51,422 nucleotides of DNA from Acidobacteriaceae bacterium (GTDB taxonomy: Bacteria; Acidobacteriota; Terriglobia; Terriglobales; Acidobacteriaceae). The notes under the pieces were generated by a model. It was not told the DNA's origin. It ran no database searches and was given only the letters and a program-made list of their open reading frames with translations. The stretch is taken from contig PLBE01000231.1 of assembly GCA_003134435.1 (NCBI GenBank), forward strand, positions 1 through 51,422. The letters are read 5' to 3'. Positions 43,369 through 51,422 of this stretch are shown here, piece by piece (positions within the stretch are counted from its first letter, which is position 1; each line of letters opens with the position of its first letter). A program made the translations under genes and the position numbers.

Positions 43369-45911
43369 GAATTATCTTTCGGCCTTTCGGGCGGACGCTT
43401 TTCAGTTGGATGTTCGGAGTTGTGGACGGCGCGCATTTCGAGCAGCGCCATCAGAAACGAAAGGGTCGATTCCGCTCCCTGATTCTGATTGGCGCGCTCC
43501 GGATGTAAACCGTCGCGACAGCCGCCCGTAACGGAATCATAAAGAGGAAGCTGGAGATCGTTGTCGCCCAGGAACCAGTTCAAGGCCGACCATGCTTCGC
43601 GGCGCCAGCGATCTTCGCCCGTGACGCGGAACGCTTGGAGGCAAGCAGACACCGCGCCTGCCGCCTCAATGGGTTGCTGATCGAAACGCGCCTTGTCTCC
43701 ATTCTGGCGATAAAAGCCTTGCGATCCGATGGGTACGAAATGGCCATTGTCCTCAGACTGCTGCGCCTTCATCAGCCAATCCAGCGCTTCCAGGCCGTCC
43801 GCGATCATACGCTCATCCGCGCTGGCGGAGCCCGCGACCAGCAAGGCCTGCGGCAATCTCGCGTTACCATAAGCGGCGACATCTTCGAACCACTTCCAAT
43901 CCGGTCTGCGAATCGACTCATACATGTCAAGCAAGCGCCGACTAAGTGTGGATCTTATCTTCTGCGCGTCGCGGTCACCGGGATAAGCATTGAGATATTC
44001 CTGAATTCCCAGAAGTGTGTAAGCCGAGGCCCGGGGACTATAAAACTCAATGGCAGCGGGAAGCGCAGACTCAAATAGACGCCCGGCAGCTCTCCTCAAT
44101 CCCTGATTCTGGGATTGCCCCAGAACCGTTCCCAGGCTCCACAACGCGCGGCCATGGCAGTCTTCCGATCCCATAAGTTCGTTCCACCGGCGATCGTATC
44201 CCAGGAAGTTTCGGAAGCGGCCGTTCGCCGAATCGAACGCATGTTCGAGAAAAGACAAATAGCGGGCGGCGAAATCCGACATCGGCAAATGCGCTTTCTC
44301 CGGTTCGCCCCTGTCTTTGCCATTCGCACTGAGATTCGCTTTGGTCATGCCCTCCAGCATCACCGTGAAAATCAGCGCGCGCGCGTTGTCGTCGGTGGTA
44401 TGACCCTCGCCTCGATTGGGAATGGTGAAAATCGCATGTTGCAGTATTCCCGTGTCGTCGGTCAGGGCGTTGACATGATCCAGTTTCAACTCCGGCAGCT
44501 GATCGAGCGCTTTGGGAGTGGCGCGCGCCGAAAACTGAACCCGCGGATTCCGCATGCGGTCGCTGCGAACTCGCGCAAAACTTTCCATGTATCCTTGCGC
44601 GACACTTTTCCAGACCATGTCTCGCGCAAACAAATAGCCGCGCTTCCGCATGGCATGGCGGGTTGCGGGAGTATCCAGCAGTTCGATCGTCTTGTGCGCA
44701 ATCGCTTCGGGATTCTGGAACGGCACCAGCGCCCCCCGGCGGTCGTCCAATAACTCAATCGCGTGCCAATAGGGGGTCGAAATGATCGCCTTGCCGGCGC
44801 CGAGCGCGTAGGCCAGGGTTCCGGAAACGACTTGCGCTTCGAAACGATAGGGAGTGATATAAATATCCGCCGCTCCGATGAAGGCGGCCATTTCTTCGGG
44901 GCTGACGAACCGGTTGAAGAAGATCACTTGTGATTCCACGCCTACTTGTTTCGCCAAGGCCTGCAGACTCTCTCGATAGCGGTCCCCATCGCGGCGCAGG
45001 ACGTGGGGGTGAGTCGCGCCGGCGACGATGTACATGACGTTCCGGTGCTTGGACAAAATCTGCGGCAGCGCCTGAATGACGTTTTCGATCCCCTTGTTCG
45101 GGGAGAGCAGGCCGAAGGTAAGGAGTACGGCTTTCCCTTCCACACCAAAGCGATCCTTGTAAAAATTGGGGTCGAGAAAAGGGAAGTCGGGAACGCCGTG
45201 CGGTACCATGTCGATCTTGCTCCCCGGCACCTTGAAAATCTCCTGCAGGAACTGGGACGACAGTTGGCTCATCACGATCAGTCGATCGGAAAGCTCGGCG
45301 ATTTCTTCCATGACCATGAGCTGATCGGGATTTGGCTCGCGCAAAACGGTGTGCAGCGTCGTGACCACCGGCATCTTCAAGCCGCGCAGCAACTGCAGAA
45401 TATGGCTTCCCGCCGGACCGCCGAAAATTCCGTATTCGTGCTGCAGGCAAACCATGTCGATATTGTTGAAGTTCAGGAACGCCGCCGCGTCTTGATACGA
45501 TGCGATGTCGTCCTGGGCCAGCGACCATCGCACCCGATCGGGATAGTCATATTCCTGACCCGTGTCGTTCACCGGGAGCGCCATGAGCCGAACCGATCCG
45601 TACTCCGCGGTCAGGGCCGCGCACAGGTCGGTGGTGAACGTGGCAATTCCACATTGGCGGGGAAGGTAATTCCCGATCACCGCGATTCGACTGGGCAGAG
45701 ATAAAGATAAGGATAACGAGGGAGACGGCTTCGTTCGCGACTCTGGGCGAGGTGCCGGAATCGCCGGTACAGCGGAGAGCACGGGGGCGACTTGCAATGG
45801 TCCGTTCCGAAGCGCAGCGCTTGGTCGTGCCACTCGTCCCTCTCTTTCCTGGCTGGAAGTGTCGACAGAGGCTGTGTTGACAGACGAAGCCGACCGGTTT
45901 CCAGTCCACAA
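43365..45911 (-). CDS. GT4 glycosyltransferase with C-terminal helical-barrel domain
   Basis: The first 75 residues are Pro/Ser-rich; a short hexanucleotide repeat near 45699-45716 encodes Ser-Leu repeats. Residues about 75-440 are a GT-B fold family 4 glycosyltransferase: NYLPRQCGIATFTTDL, VVTTLHTVLREPNPDQL, PHGVPDF, LLTFGLLSPNKGIENVIQAL, and the nucleotide-sugar motif FEAQVVSGTLAYALGAGKAI ending at ELLDD. Residues about 470-820 are an (alpha/alpha) helical domain (EGHTTDDNARALIFTVMLEG, SLGTVLGQSQNQGLRRAAG, DQQPIEAAGAVSACLQAFRV) like those in mannan-related fusion enzymes. The coupled GH130 gene supports a role in mannoside synthesis or recycling. TTG 45911 has a poor ribosome site, so the start could be further in. 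Confidence 0.85.
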   Translation of the reverse strand: MWTGNRSASSVNTASVDTSSQEREGRVARPSAALRNGPLQVAPVLSAVPAIPAPRPESRTKPSPSLSLSLSLPSRIAVIGNYLPRQCGIATFTTDLCAALTAEYGSVRLMALPVNDTGQEYDYPDRVRWSLAQDDIASYQDAAAFLNFNNIDMVCLQHEYGIFGGPAGSHILQLLRGLKMPVVTTLHTVLREPNPDQLMVMEEIAELSDRLIVMSQLSSQFLQEIFKVPGSKIDMVPHGVPDFPFLDPNFYKDRFGVEGKAVLLTFGLLSPNKGIENVIQALPQILSKHRNVMYIVAGATHPHVLRRDGDRYRESLQALAKQVGVESQVIFFNRFVSPEEMAAFIGAADIYITPYRFEAQVVSGTLAYALGAGKAIISTPYWHAIELLDDRRGALVPFQNPEAIAHKTIELLDTPATRHAMRKRGYLFARDMVWKSVAQGYMESFARVRSDRMRNPRVQFSARATPKALDQLPELKLDHVNALTDDTGILQHAIFTIPNRGEGHTTDDNARALIFTVMLEGMTKANLSANGKDRGEPEKAHLPMSDFAARYLSFLEHAFDSANGRFRNFLGYDRRWNELMGSEDCHGRALWSLGTVLGQSQNQGLRRAAGRLFESALPAAIEFYSPRASAYTLLGIQEYLNAYPGDRDAQKIRSTLSRRLLDMYESIRRPDWKWFEDVAAYGNARLPQALLVAGSASADERMIADGLEALDWLMKAQQSEDNGHFVPIGSQGFYRQNGDKARFDQQPIEAAGAVSACLQAFRVTGEDRWRREAWSALNWFLGDNDLQLPLYDSVTGGCRDGLHPERANQNQGAESTLSFLMALLEMRAVHNSEHPTEKRPPERPKDNS

Positions 45912-45969
45912 GCTCGTCCGAGTTAGGATTTGCTAGGGTTTAGTATCGAGCGAAAGCGAACTTGAGTAC

Positions 45970-45985
45970 TGGTCAAAATTGACCA
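45970..45985. promoter_or_regulatory. Operator-like palindrome upstream of GT4 gene
   Basis: TGGTCAA and TTGACCA flank two bases, a perfect seven-base dyad 59 bases upstream of the GT4 start and in the 243-base divergent gap before 46155. A second dyad AATTGCC/GGCAATT lies at 46061-46079. Either could bind a regulator; none is assigned. Confidence 0.4.
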
Positions 45986-46154
45986 AGTGGGGAAACCCGC
46001 GCTCCTTTGGCAGCGCTCCTCTAGCAGCGCTACATCGGTACTGGCGCAAAATTGTCCCGGAATTGCCTCCATGGCAATTTTCGACCGCTACTCTGGTCGG
46101 CACTGAGCGGTTTTGAACAGATTTGCCCATCGTCTGCCTGTATCAATAGGCCCT

Positions 46155-46685
46155 ATGGCTAGCAATCGCACTCTGCTGTGCATCCACCGTGATCCAGCCC
46201 AGCTGAGTTTGCTGACGGAACATTGCTACGAGTTGGCATCCGCTACCAGCGGCTCCGATGGCCTGCGGCTTTTCAGGTCGCAACTTGTGGATGCGGTGGT
46301 TATCGAATACCACTTAGGCTTCATGAATGGTGCAGCCGTTGCCCCTGAGATCAAGCGCATCCGCCCCGTTCCCATTGTCATGGTTGCCGATCACGTGGAA
46401 TTGCCCGCCGACGCTCTCAGGTCGGTGGATGCGCTCGTGGTGGAGTCGGACGGACCTGGCTTTCTGTTGGCAACGGTTCACTTCGTACTGAATGTGAGAC
46501 CGGCGCAGCAGATCGAAATTAGACTAAGATCTGAAACGCCGACACACGTGCGGCGGCCGGGCAGGGCACGCAAAGCAGCAACTCAGAGCCCGCCTGACCG
46601 TACCGAACTGGCGCTGGATGAGAAGCTGGCGCCTTTTTCGCCAGAGGTCTGGCGCGCCGTTCGAGAGGGCAAGATGCAATTCTGA
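46155..46685 (+). CDS. Degenerate response-regulator receiver-like protein
   Basis: The chain follows the receiver-domain order (LLCIHRDPAQLSLLTEHCYE, ATSGSDGLRLFRSQLVDAVV, IEYHLGFMNGAAVAPEIKRI, VPIVMVADHVELPADALRSV, DALVVESDGPGF). The phosphoacceptor Asp is replaced by Glu in VVIEYHLG, the N-terminal acidic pair is HRD, and the conserved Lys near the end is missing. It therefore probably cannot be phosphorylated normally; Glu may mimic the active state. No output domain follows, only a basic tail (RRPGRARKAATQSP) and a short helix (FSPEVWRAVREGKMQF). ATG 46155 is chosen because the conserved part begins there; the frame opens at 46113. Partner unknown. Confidence 0.75.
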   Translation: MASNRTLLCIHRDPAQLSLLTEHCYELASATSGSDGLRLFRSQLVDAVVIEYHLGFMNGAAVAPEIKRIRPVPIVMVADHVELPADALRSVDALVVESDGPGFLLATVHFVLNVRPAQQIEIRLRSETPTHVRRPGRARKAATQSPPDRTELALDEKLAPFSPEVWRAVREGKMQF

Positions 46686-46949
46686 GCGGATCGCGCCCAT
46701 CGCCAAGCCCCGTCGTCGCCCGGTTCAGCCGTGAAACAGTTGCAGCACATACTGGCGCATTTTCGGATCCGGTCAAGTTTCTGCGATGATCCTTCGAAAG
46801 TGAGCAATCTAGATCAGCTATTCGACCGTCCCTTGGACGATCATGATCCTGGCGAGAGCATCTCCTCTCTCTCTTTCAGGTCATCTGAGCTAAGGCAGCG
46901 CATCTGAAGTCTTCTCCTCTTAGTTCCGTAGCCCCTAAAGGAAAATTTC

Positions 46950-47654
46950 ATGAAAAAAGTAACGACACTGTTGTTGATGAGTCTGATCGGCTTGGTTGGA
47001 ACCTTCGCCTGGGCGGGTTCATCCCGCGAAGACACGGTCGACCGCCTGCAATCGTCTGTCGATGTTCTGCACAGTATCATGGCGACTCCCGACAAAGGCA
47101 TCCCGGAAGAAGTGTTGAACGGCGCGAAGTGCATTGTCGTGGTGCCCAACCTGGTTAAGGGCGGCTTTGTTTTTGGCGCCAAGCACGGGCGTGGTGTGGC
47201 GACTTGCCGCACGGCTGCCGGCTGGAGCGCTCCCGCATTCGTCACCATTGGCGGCGGAAGTTGGGGCTTGCAGATTGGAATCGAAGAAGTGGATCTGGTC
47301 ATGCTCGTCATGAACGACCGCGGCTTGCAACATTTGCTCTCCAGCAAGTTCGAGCTGAGTGGTGACGGGTCGGTGGCCGCTGGCCCAGTAGGCCGTCAAG
47401 CCACGGCGGGGACGGACTGGAAGTTGAATACGGAAGTCCTGAGCTACTCGCGCTCCAAAGGCGTGTTTGGAGGCTTGACCCTAGAAGGAGCCGTGGTGGA
47501 GCAGGACAACGACTCGACCCGCGCGATTTACGGCGAGCACATGAAGTTCCGCAACATCCTTTCGGGCAGGGTGCCCACTCCCGCAAGCGCGGACGCGTTT
47601 CTACAGGCGGTAGCCGACGCCGGCCACCAGGCACATATCGCAGAAGCCAAATAG
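46950..47654 (+). CDS. YSC84/SYLF-domain lipid-binding protein
   Basis: The SYLF (YSC84) domain binds phosphoinositides in eukaryotes; bacterial versions are exported and of unclear function. A signal peptide (MKKVTTLLLMSLIGLVGTFA, cut after AWA) is followed by a full SYLF domain: DVLHSIMATPDKGIPEEVLN, AKCIVVVPNLVKGGFVFGAK, GRGVATCRTAAGWSAPAFVT, GGGSWGLQIGIEEVDLVMLV, LSYSRSKGVFGGLTLEGAVV and AIYGEHMKFRNIL. Length 234 is typical. ATG 46950 has AAGGA eight bases upstream. It is a single-gene unit closed by the terminator at 47712. Upstream, 46686-46949 contains no gene I can support. Confidence 0.93.
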   Translation: MKKVTTLLLMSLIGLVGTFAWAGSSREDTVDRLQSSVDVLHSIMATPDKGIPEEVLNGAKCIVVVPNLVKGGFVFGAKHGRGVATCRTAAGWSAPAFVTIGGGSWGLQIGIEEVDLVMLVMNDRGLQHLLSSKFELSGDGSVAAGPVGRQATAGTDWKLNTEVLSYSRSKGVFGGLTLEGAVVEQDNDSTRAIYGEHMKFRNILSGRVPTPASADAFLQAVADAGHQAHIAEAK

Positions 47655-47711
47655 GACGAGATCGATCACTCCGCAATCAAGACCTAGGGGGCGCCTGATG
47701 TAGCTTCCCGC

Positions 47712-47747
47712 TGACCGAGACCGTGTACCGGTTTCGGTCATTTTTTT
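47712..47747 (+). terminator. Intrinsic terminator of the YSC84 gene
   Basis: TGACCGAGACC and GGTTTCGGTCA pair at 10 of 11 positions (one G-U) around a seven-base loop and are followed immediately by seven T. It lies 58 bases after the stop at 47654. This is the clearest rho-independent terminator in the window. Confidence 0.9.
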
Positions 47748-47839
47748 CGAGTCACCTGAGCGCGGAGCGACACTACACTATTCTGCGACACGGACACGCC
47801 CACCGCTATTCGGGGTCCAACCGAAGTGGGAAATGTGAG

Positions 47840-48330
47840 AAACTGCCAGCAACTGAGTTGCCTCGCAGGCATTGGTCAACGAGAGATCGAGCGTGCCGCT
47901 GTTGCCACCGCCCATCAGCCCGCTACCGCTCGCCGTGACCGCGCCCGCGATGCCTCCGCCACTCCCGGCAAAAACAATGTCTAAATCGGGCGCATGGCTT
48001 GTCGCGGTATTCTCTTTAGCTGTCGAACCTCGCGTTCACCATACTGCTACCGACGAGCGCGATCCCATCGTTGGGTACGCTTCCGTGGGCACGCTTCCGT
48101 TCAGCCACGCCTGCACCTCCGAACGGATGTTCACCAGTTTGTACTGGTACTTATCAGCGGGGGTGAGCGCGATTCCGGTCGCTATCGGAGTTTTTGACGG
48201 GGGCGCATTGCTGGCGTCGATTGTGCCTTCCGACCATGCTCCTTTGATGTAGTCCACATCGAAGTCTCCTGCTGTGGTCACGGTGTTGACATGGAGTTTC
48301 AGCGTTCCAAGCCCGGTTCTCGCATGGAAC
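47840..48330 (-). pseudogene. DNRLRE-domain surface protein remnant (frameshifted)
   Basis: Reading the minus strand in three successive frames gives a continuous DNRLRE-type sequence: GLGTLKLHVNTVTTAGDFDV with YIKGAWSEGTIDASNAPP and YKLVNIRSEVQAWLNGS in the first frame, PNDGIALVGSSMVNARFDS in the second, and KENTATSHAPDLDIVFAGSG then SGTLDLSLTNACEATQLL in the third. DNRLRE domains occur in large extracellular adhesin-like proteins. The first shift is explained by a 14-base tandem duplication (48073-48100) and the second by one extra base near 48018. The N-terminal part of the domain is also missing. No intact start exists, so the gene is dead unless recoded. It occupies the 1069-base gap 47655-48723. 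Confidence 0.7.
48073..48100. repeat. 14-base tandem duplication in DNRLRE pseudogene
   Basis: GGGTACGCTTCCGT is followed directly by GGGCACGCTTCCGT, one mismatch. Removing one copy restores the minus-strand reading AWLNGSVPNDGIALV, the expected DNRLRE sequence, which identifies this duplication as a frame-breaking lesion. Confidence 0.85.
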
Positions 48331-48507
48331 TCCCAATGCTTATCGAAAAGCCAGGACGAAAGACAAAATTCCAGGAAGTGTAGGGAAGCGTGTAAAGCGG
48401 ACGGACCCCAGACTGTCGAGCATTGTTTTTTACGGTGGACGCAGTGTCAAGCTGCAATGAGCTGCTGTCGTTAGCAGATCTGCTAGCGAAATTTTCTGTC
48501 TTTTTTC

Positions 48508-48536
48508 TTGACAGTCATCTAGACCAGTGGTAGGGT
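48508..48536 (+). promoter_or_regulatory. Candidate promoter of the Ig-like surface protein gene
   Basis: A consensus TTGACA and TAGGGT are spaced by 17 bases. The -10 matches at three of six positions. It predicts a leader of about 180 bases before ATG 48724; I see no recognised riboswitch in it. Confidence 0.45.
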
Positions 48537-48723
48537 CGCGCCCAAGTACTTTGGGGGCAATTCCCGTCACACTCTTTTGTGGATGCGCGGCTCGTTACCT
48601 TCCCGTCGAGCTTCGTCTCCGGCACGGCGTATTTAGCTTTAGCTGTTGCACGCGCTACTGTCCGACTCAGTAGCGATTAGATTTCGCAAGACAATATAGC
48701 GACGATACCTGAAGGAGATTACC

Positions 48724-51422
48724 ATGGCCTCCCCATCCCTGATCGCGGCTTCGCGCGCATGTTTCGCCCTGTCGGCTTCTTTTTTTTCCTACCAAACGGT
48801 GCCCAACCCGGAGACGCGGCAACGAGTTGGAAACGAGGCGGGGAGGATCGGCGGCAGCGACGTATTGCTGCTGGAACGGGCGATTTCGGGGCGGCGGTTT
48901 CGGGCATGGGCGGCGGGAGTGTCGCTGTTAGCGCTGTTGCTTTGCCTTGGTGCACAGGCATTCTCTCAGACTTGTTCGACCAGTTGTACGGGGCTGTGTT
49001 TGCAGCAGACGACTTGCGGGGGCAGCGGTACGACGTCCGTCAGCGGAACGGTCTACGCCCCGAATGGCACCACGCCGCTGCCGAACGTGCTGGTCTACGT
49101 CCCGAACGGAGGACCGACTCCAAGCTACGGCGTGACCGCCTTTCCCGCGGGAGTGTCTTGCGGAGTTACAGCCTCCGGCTGTCCGATGGTGAGCGCGGTT
49201 ACCGCCACCAACGGCACTTTCACGCTTACGAACATGCCGGTCGGTACAGACATTCCGCTGGTCATCCAGGCGGGCAAGTGGCGTAGAAAGATTAGCATCC
49301 CGAATGTAACCGCCTGTGCCAACACGGTCCTGACCGCGGCGCAAACCAGTCTTCCCACAGTCGAAGGGCAAGGCGATGTAGCCGATAACATTCCGTATAT
49401 CGCCGTGGTGACGGGCGAGGTAGACGCAGCCGAGTGTGTGCTGCTCAAAATGGGCGTCGCCCAATCGCAATTTACTAATCCCTCGGGTGGCGGTCGTATC
49501 AACTTTTATCTTGGCGCCGCCGATGGCGGCGGCGAAGAAATCGACGCCAGCACGCCGGGTGAAGCTGCTCTGTTTGCCTCGCAGGCATCCGTGGATGCAT
49601 ACGACTTGCTTATGTTTCCCTGTCAGGGCAGCCCGACGGATGCCGTAGCGGAGAGTTCAACAAACCTGGCCTACCTGGGTAACTACGCAAATGCCGGCGG
49701 GCATATTTATGCGACTCACTACAGCTACCAGTGGCTGTACACGAACCCGGCATTTGCGAACACCGTGAATTGGTCGGTTGGGCAGACGCCCCCGAGTCCC
49801 GATCCCCAAACCGGCTACGTCAACACCAGCTACCCGCAGGGAGCGCAGCTTGCCCAATGGCTCAAAGATGTCGGCGCTTCCACCGTGCTCGGACAGATTC
49901 CGCTTAGTACCCTGCGCAAGGACCAGAATGGAGTACTCGGGTCGACGCTATCCGTGCTAACCATCGATTACCCTTCGGCAGCGGACCCAACGGTGATGCA
50001 GTTGACATTCAACACGCCGCTAACCGCAGCCCCGGCCAATCAATGCGGACAGGTTTTGTACAACGAATACCATGTGTTTGAGGAAGGTGATGACCATGGG
50101 GATGTATTTCCGGCCGCGTGCACGACTGGGCCGTTAAGCCCGCAGGAGCAATTGCTCGCATTCAGCTTGTTCGGTCTATCCACCGTGGTATCAGCCGAGC
50201 CCAGTCCCACGGTCGCCGTCTCTATCACCAACAGTCCAGCTGAATTTGTGCAAGGCGATCCCGCCGACACCTTCACCATCAATGTAAGCAATACCAGCAC
50301 CACCAGTCCCACCAACCCATCGCTCACCCTGACGGCCGTGCTGCCCGCGGGCCTCACGGTCGCTAATATGGTGGGATCGACTCCCACCTCGGGTTGGACT
50401 TGCAACACGGGCACGCTGACCTGTACCCGGACCACCGGATTAAGCGCCAGCACCAGCGATGCGATTACTTTGACGGTTAGCGTCGCAGGGAATCTTGCGG
50501 CAGGCTCGCTCGAGACCGTCTCCGCAACTGCTTCCGGCGGAGGCATTGCGAGCAGTGCGACAGGCCAGGACAAAGTTCTCATCGCGGGGCAGACCGCAAT
50601 CGCCGTGACCAATGTGAACCCGGCGTCGGAGGATTATGGCAACACCGCGCCGGTTACGATCACGGCGGTGCTGACGTGGGCGGGCAGCGGCCCAGCTCCC
50701 ACGGGAACGGTGAGTATTGGTGGGAGCGGGTTCAGCGGCATCTTTGGCGCGACGACCTGCGGCTCAGCCAGCGGTAATACCATCACTTGCGCCAGCACTT
50801 ACACTCCTTCTGGCACGGATTTACCAGGCTCCTACACCGTGGCGGCGTCGTTCACCGGCGACAGCAATTACACCGGGTCGAACAGCCCGCAGACCGGAAA
50901 CTTCACCATCGCGCCGGCCACCACCACCACCACGGTTACTTCCGGCACGAATCCGTCAGTCTTCGGTCAGTCGGTAATTTTGACGGCGAGCATCGCGGGC
51001 GAGTTCGGCATGGCTCGTCAGGGTAGTCCAGCACTGGCCGGGGAGAGGCTGACCAAAGGCCGGTTGGCCAAAGGCGCGCGGACGAAAGGTGCGATAGCCA
51101 GAGGTGAGTTGACCAAAGGCGAATCGTCGAGGAGTGGCGCGATTGCAGGAATGCAACTGGACGTAAGCGGATCGGTGACATGGAGCGCGAATACAGGATG
51201 CGGCACTACGCCGGCGACGTCGGGCAATCCGGCGATCGCAACGTGCACCACCTCCAGCCTCTTGGTAGGGGACGATGCGATTACGGCAACCTATTTGGGC
51301 GATAGCGATCACGGTGGGAGCTCGGGAACGTTGAGCAACCAGGTGGTGAGTCCGCCGAGTGCAGCGGCGACGGCGAGTTCGAGTTTGAATCCGTCGACGT
51401 ATGGGCAAGCGGTGAGCTTCGG
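48724..51422 (+). CDS. Large exported Ig-like-repeat surface protein (3' end outside window)
   Basis: The open frame runs from ATG 48724, preceded by AAGGAG, through the window end (899 codons seen). A hydrophobic export segment lies unusually deep, at residues about 60-80 (AWAAGVSLLALLLCLGAQAF), after a 59-residue polar extension; a shorter internal start is possible but the ribosome site favours 48724. Next comes a Cys-rich stretch and a carboxypeptidase-regulatory-like beta domain (TSVSGTVYAPNGTTPLPNVL), a central alpha/beta region (SVDAYDLLMFPCQGSPTDAV, GHIYATHYSYQWLY), a DUF11-like repeat (SNTSTTSPTNPSLTLTAVLP) and at least two Ig-like Big_3_5-type repeats (GSYTVAASFTGDSNYTGS, DDAITATYLGDSDHGGS). 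One Ig-like unit is interrupted by a basic 15-base-repeat insertion. Probably an adhesin or matrix protein; ligand unknown. Confidence 0.85.
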   Translation, partial: MASPSLIAASRACFALSASFFSYQTVPNPETRQRVGNEAGRIGGSDVLLLERAISGRRFRAWAAGVSLLALLLCLGAQAFSQTCSTSCTGLCLQQTTCGGSGTTSVSGTVYAPNGTTPLPNVLVYVPNGGPTPSYGVTAFPAGVSCGVTASGCPMVSAVTATNGTFTLTNMPVGTDIPLVIQAGKWRRKISIPNVTACANTVLTAAQTSLPTVEGQGDVADNIPYIAVVTGEVDAAECVLLKMGVAQSQFTNPSGGGRINFYLGAADGGGEEIDASTPGEAALFASQASVDAYDLLMFPCQGSPTDAVAESSTNLAYLGNYANAGGHIYATHYSYQWLYTNPAFANTVNWSVGQTPPSPDPQTGYVNTSYPQGAQLAQWLKDVGASTVLGQIPLSTLRKDQNGVLGSTLSVLTIDYPSAADPTVMQLTFNTPLTAAPANQCGQVLYNEYHVFEEGDDHGDVFPAACTTGPLSPQEQLLAFSLFGLSTVVSAEPSPTVAVSITNSPAEFVQGDPADTFTINVSNTSTTSPTNPSLTLTAVLPAGLTVANMVGSTPTSGWTCNTGTLTCTRTTGLSASTSDAITLTVSVAGNLAAGSLETVSATASGGGIASSATGQDKVLIAGQTAIAVTNVNPASEDYGNTAPVTITAVLTWAGSGPAPTGTVSIGGSGFSGIFGATTCGSASGNTITCASTYTPSGTDLPGSYTVAASFTGDSNYTGSNSPQTGNFTIAPATTTTTVTSGTNPSVFGQSVILTASIAGEFGMARQGSPALAGERLTKGRLAKGARTKGAIARGELTKGESSRSGAIAGMQLDVSGSVTWSANTGCGTTPATSGNPAIATCTTSSLLVGDDAITATYLGDSDHGGSSGTLSNQVVSPPSAAATASSSLNPSTYGQAVSF
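51049..51138 (+). repeat. In-frame 15-base minisatellite inside an Ig-like domain
   Basis: Six consecutive 15-base units, the last degenerate, encode LTKGR, LAKGA, RTKGA, IARGE, LTKGE and SSRSG. The units keep the protein frame and insert a basic segment between ILTASIAGEFG and VSGSVTWSANTGCG, which together look like one normal Ig-like unit. Confidence 0.8.

Noticed and set aside
48537-48723. Riboswitch in the leader of the Ig-like protein gene
   Set aside because: The leader is about 180 bases, but I find no conserved core of known classes, such as cyclic-di-GMP or cobalamin, and no clear switching hairpins.
1-51422. CRISPR arrays, tRNA or rRNA genes, phage genes
   Set aside because: No regularly spaced repeats, cloverleaf-like sequences, rRNA signatures or phage structural genes were recognised on reading; small RNAs cannot be excluded without a covariance search.

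Overview
This window looks like a chromosomal segment of a soil-type Acidobacteriota bacterium (Terriglobia-like). No taxonomic marker such as rRNA is present, so this rests on gene content: a TonB-dependent receptor with an N-terminal carboxypeptidase-regulatory domain, adjacent DUF3300 and DUF2950 genes, M13 peptidase, YSC84/SYLF protein, DNRLRE-type remnants, many Tat or Sec exported glycosidases, and moderately GC-rich DNA (high 50s percent by eye). No rRNA, tRNA, CRISPR array, transposase or phage gene was recognised.

Layout. (1) 1-5549, minus strand: a truncated RND (HAE1/MdtB-like) efflux transporter translationally coupled to its membrane-fusion protein, then a secreted M13 metallopeptidase. 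(2) 5876-30896: a large carbohydrate-utilisation locus. A divergent control region (19788-20219) separates a seven-gene minus-strand run (six-hairpin glycosidase, GH13, GH172/DUF2961, GH18, a clan-A-like glycosidase with an inserted discoidin domain, a TIM-barrel/FGE-sulfatase fusion, and an exported ADP-ribosylglycohydrolase-fold protein) from a five-gene plus-strand run (TonB receptor, an exported protein of unknown function, GH51 arabinofuranosidase, a LacI-family regulator, GH106-like rhamnosidase). An exported sugar isomerase-like protein lies convergent at the far left. Nearly all enzymes carry export signals; there is no SusD. The mix suggests a branched substrate rich in arabinose, rhamnose or other furanoses, imported through the TonB receptor. 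Two similar palindromes sit at the two divergent promoters and are candidate operators for the LacI protein.

(3) 30977-31585: a stand-alone gene for only the apical (substrate-binding) domain of GroEL, with the substrate-binding residues kept. (4) 31874-42349: a stress and envelope region of mostly small genes: two general-stress 17M-like proteins, DUF3300, DUF2950, small acidic and His/Ala-rich proteins, a Crp/Fnr regulator, a Cys/His zinc-finger-like protein, a double PRC-barrel protein, an OmpA-family protein with a long Ala/Gln coiled coil, and small membrane proteins. (5) 42364-47654: a coupled GH130-GT4 pair (mannoside-type glycan metabolism), a degenerate receiver-domain protein, and a YSC84/SYLF lipid-binding protein closed by a strong intrinsic terminator. 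(6) 47840-51422: a DNRLRE-domain pseudogene broken by a 14-bp tandem duplication and a 1-base insertion, then the start of a large surface protein with Ig-like repeats that contains an in-frame 15-bp minisatellite and runs off the window.

The most unusual items are the isolated GroEL apical domain, the paired operator-like palindromes of the divergent glycan locus, the exported ADP-ribosylglycohydrolase-fold and glycosidase/FGE proteins, and the two repeat-generated changes in surface protein genes near the right end.
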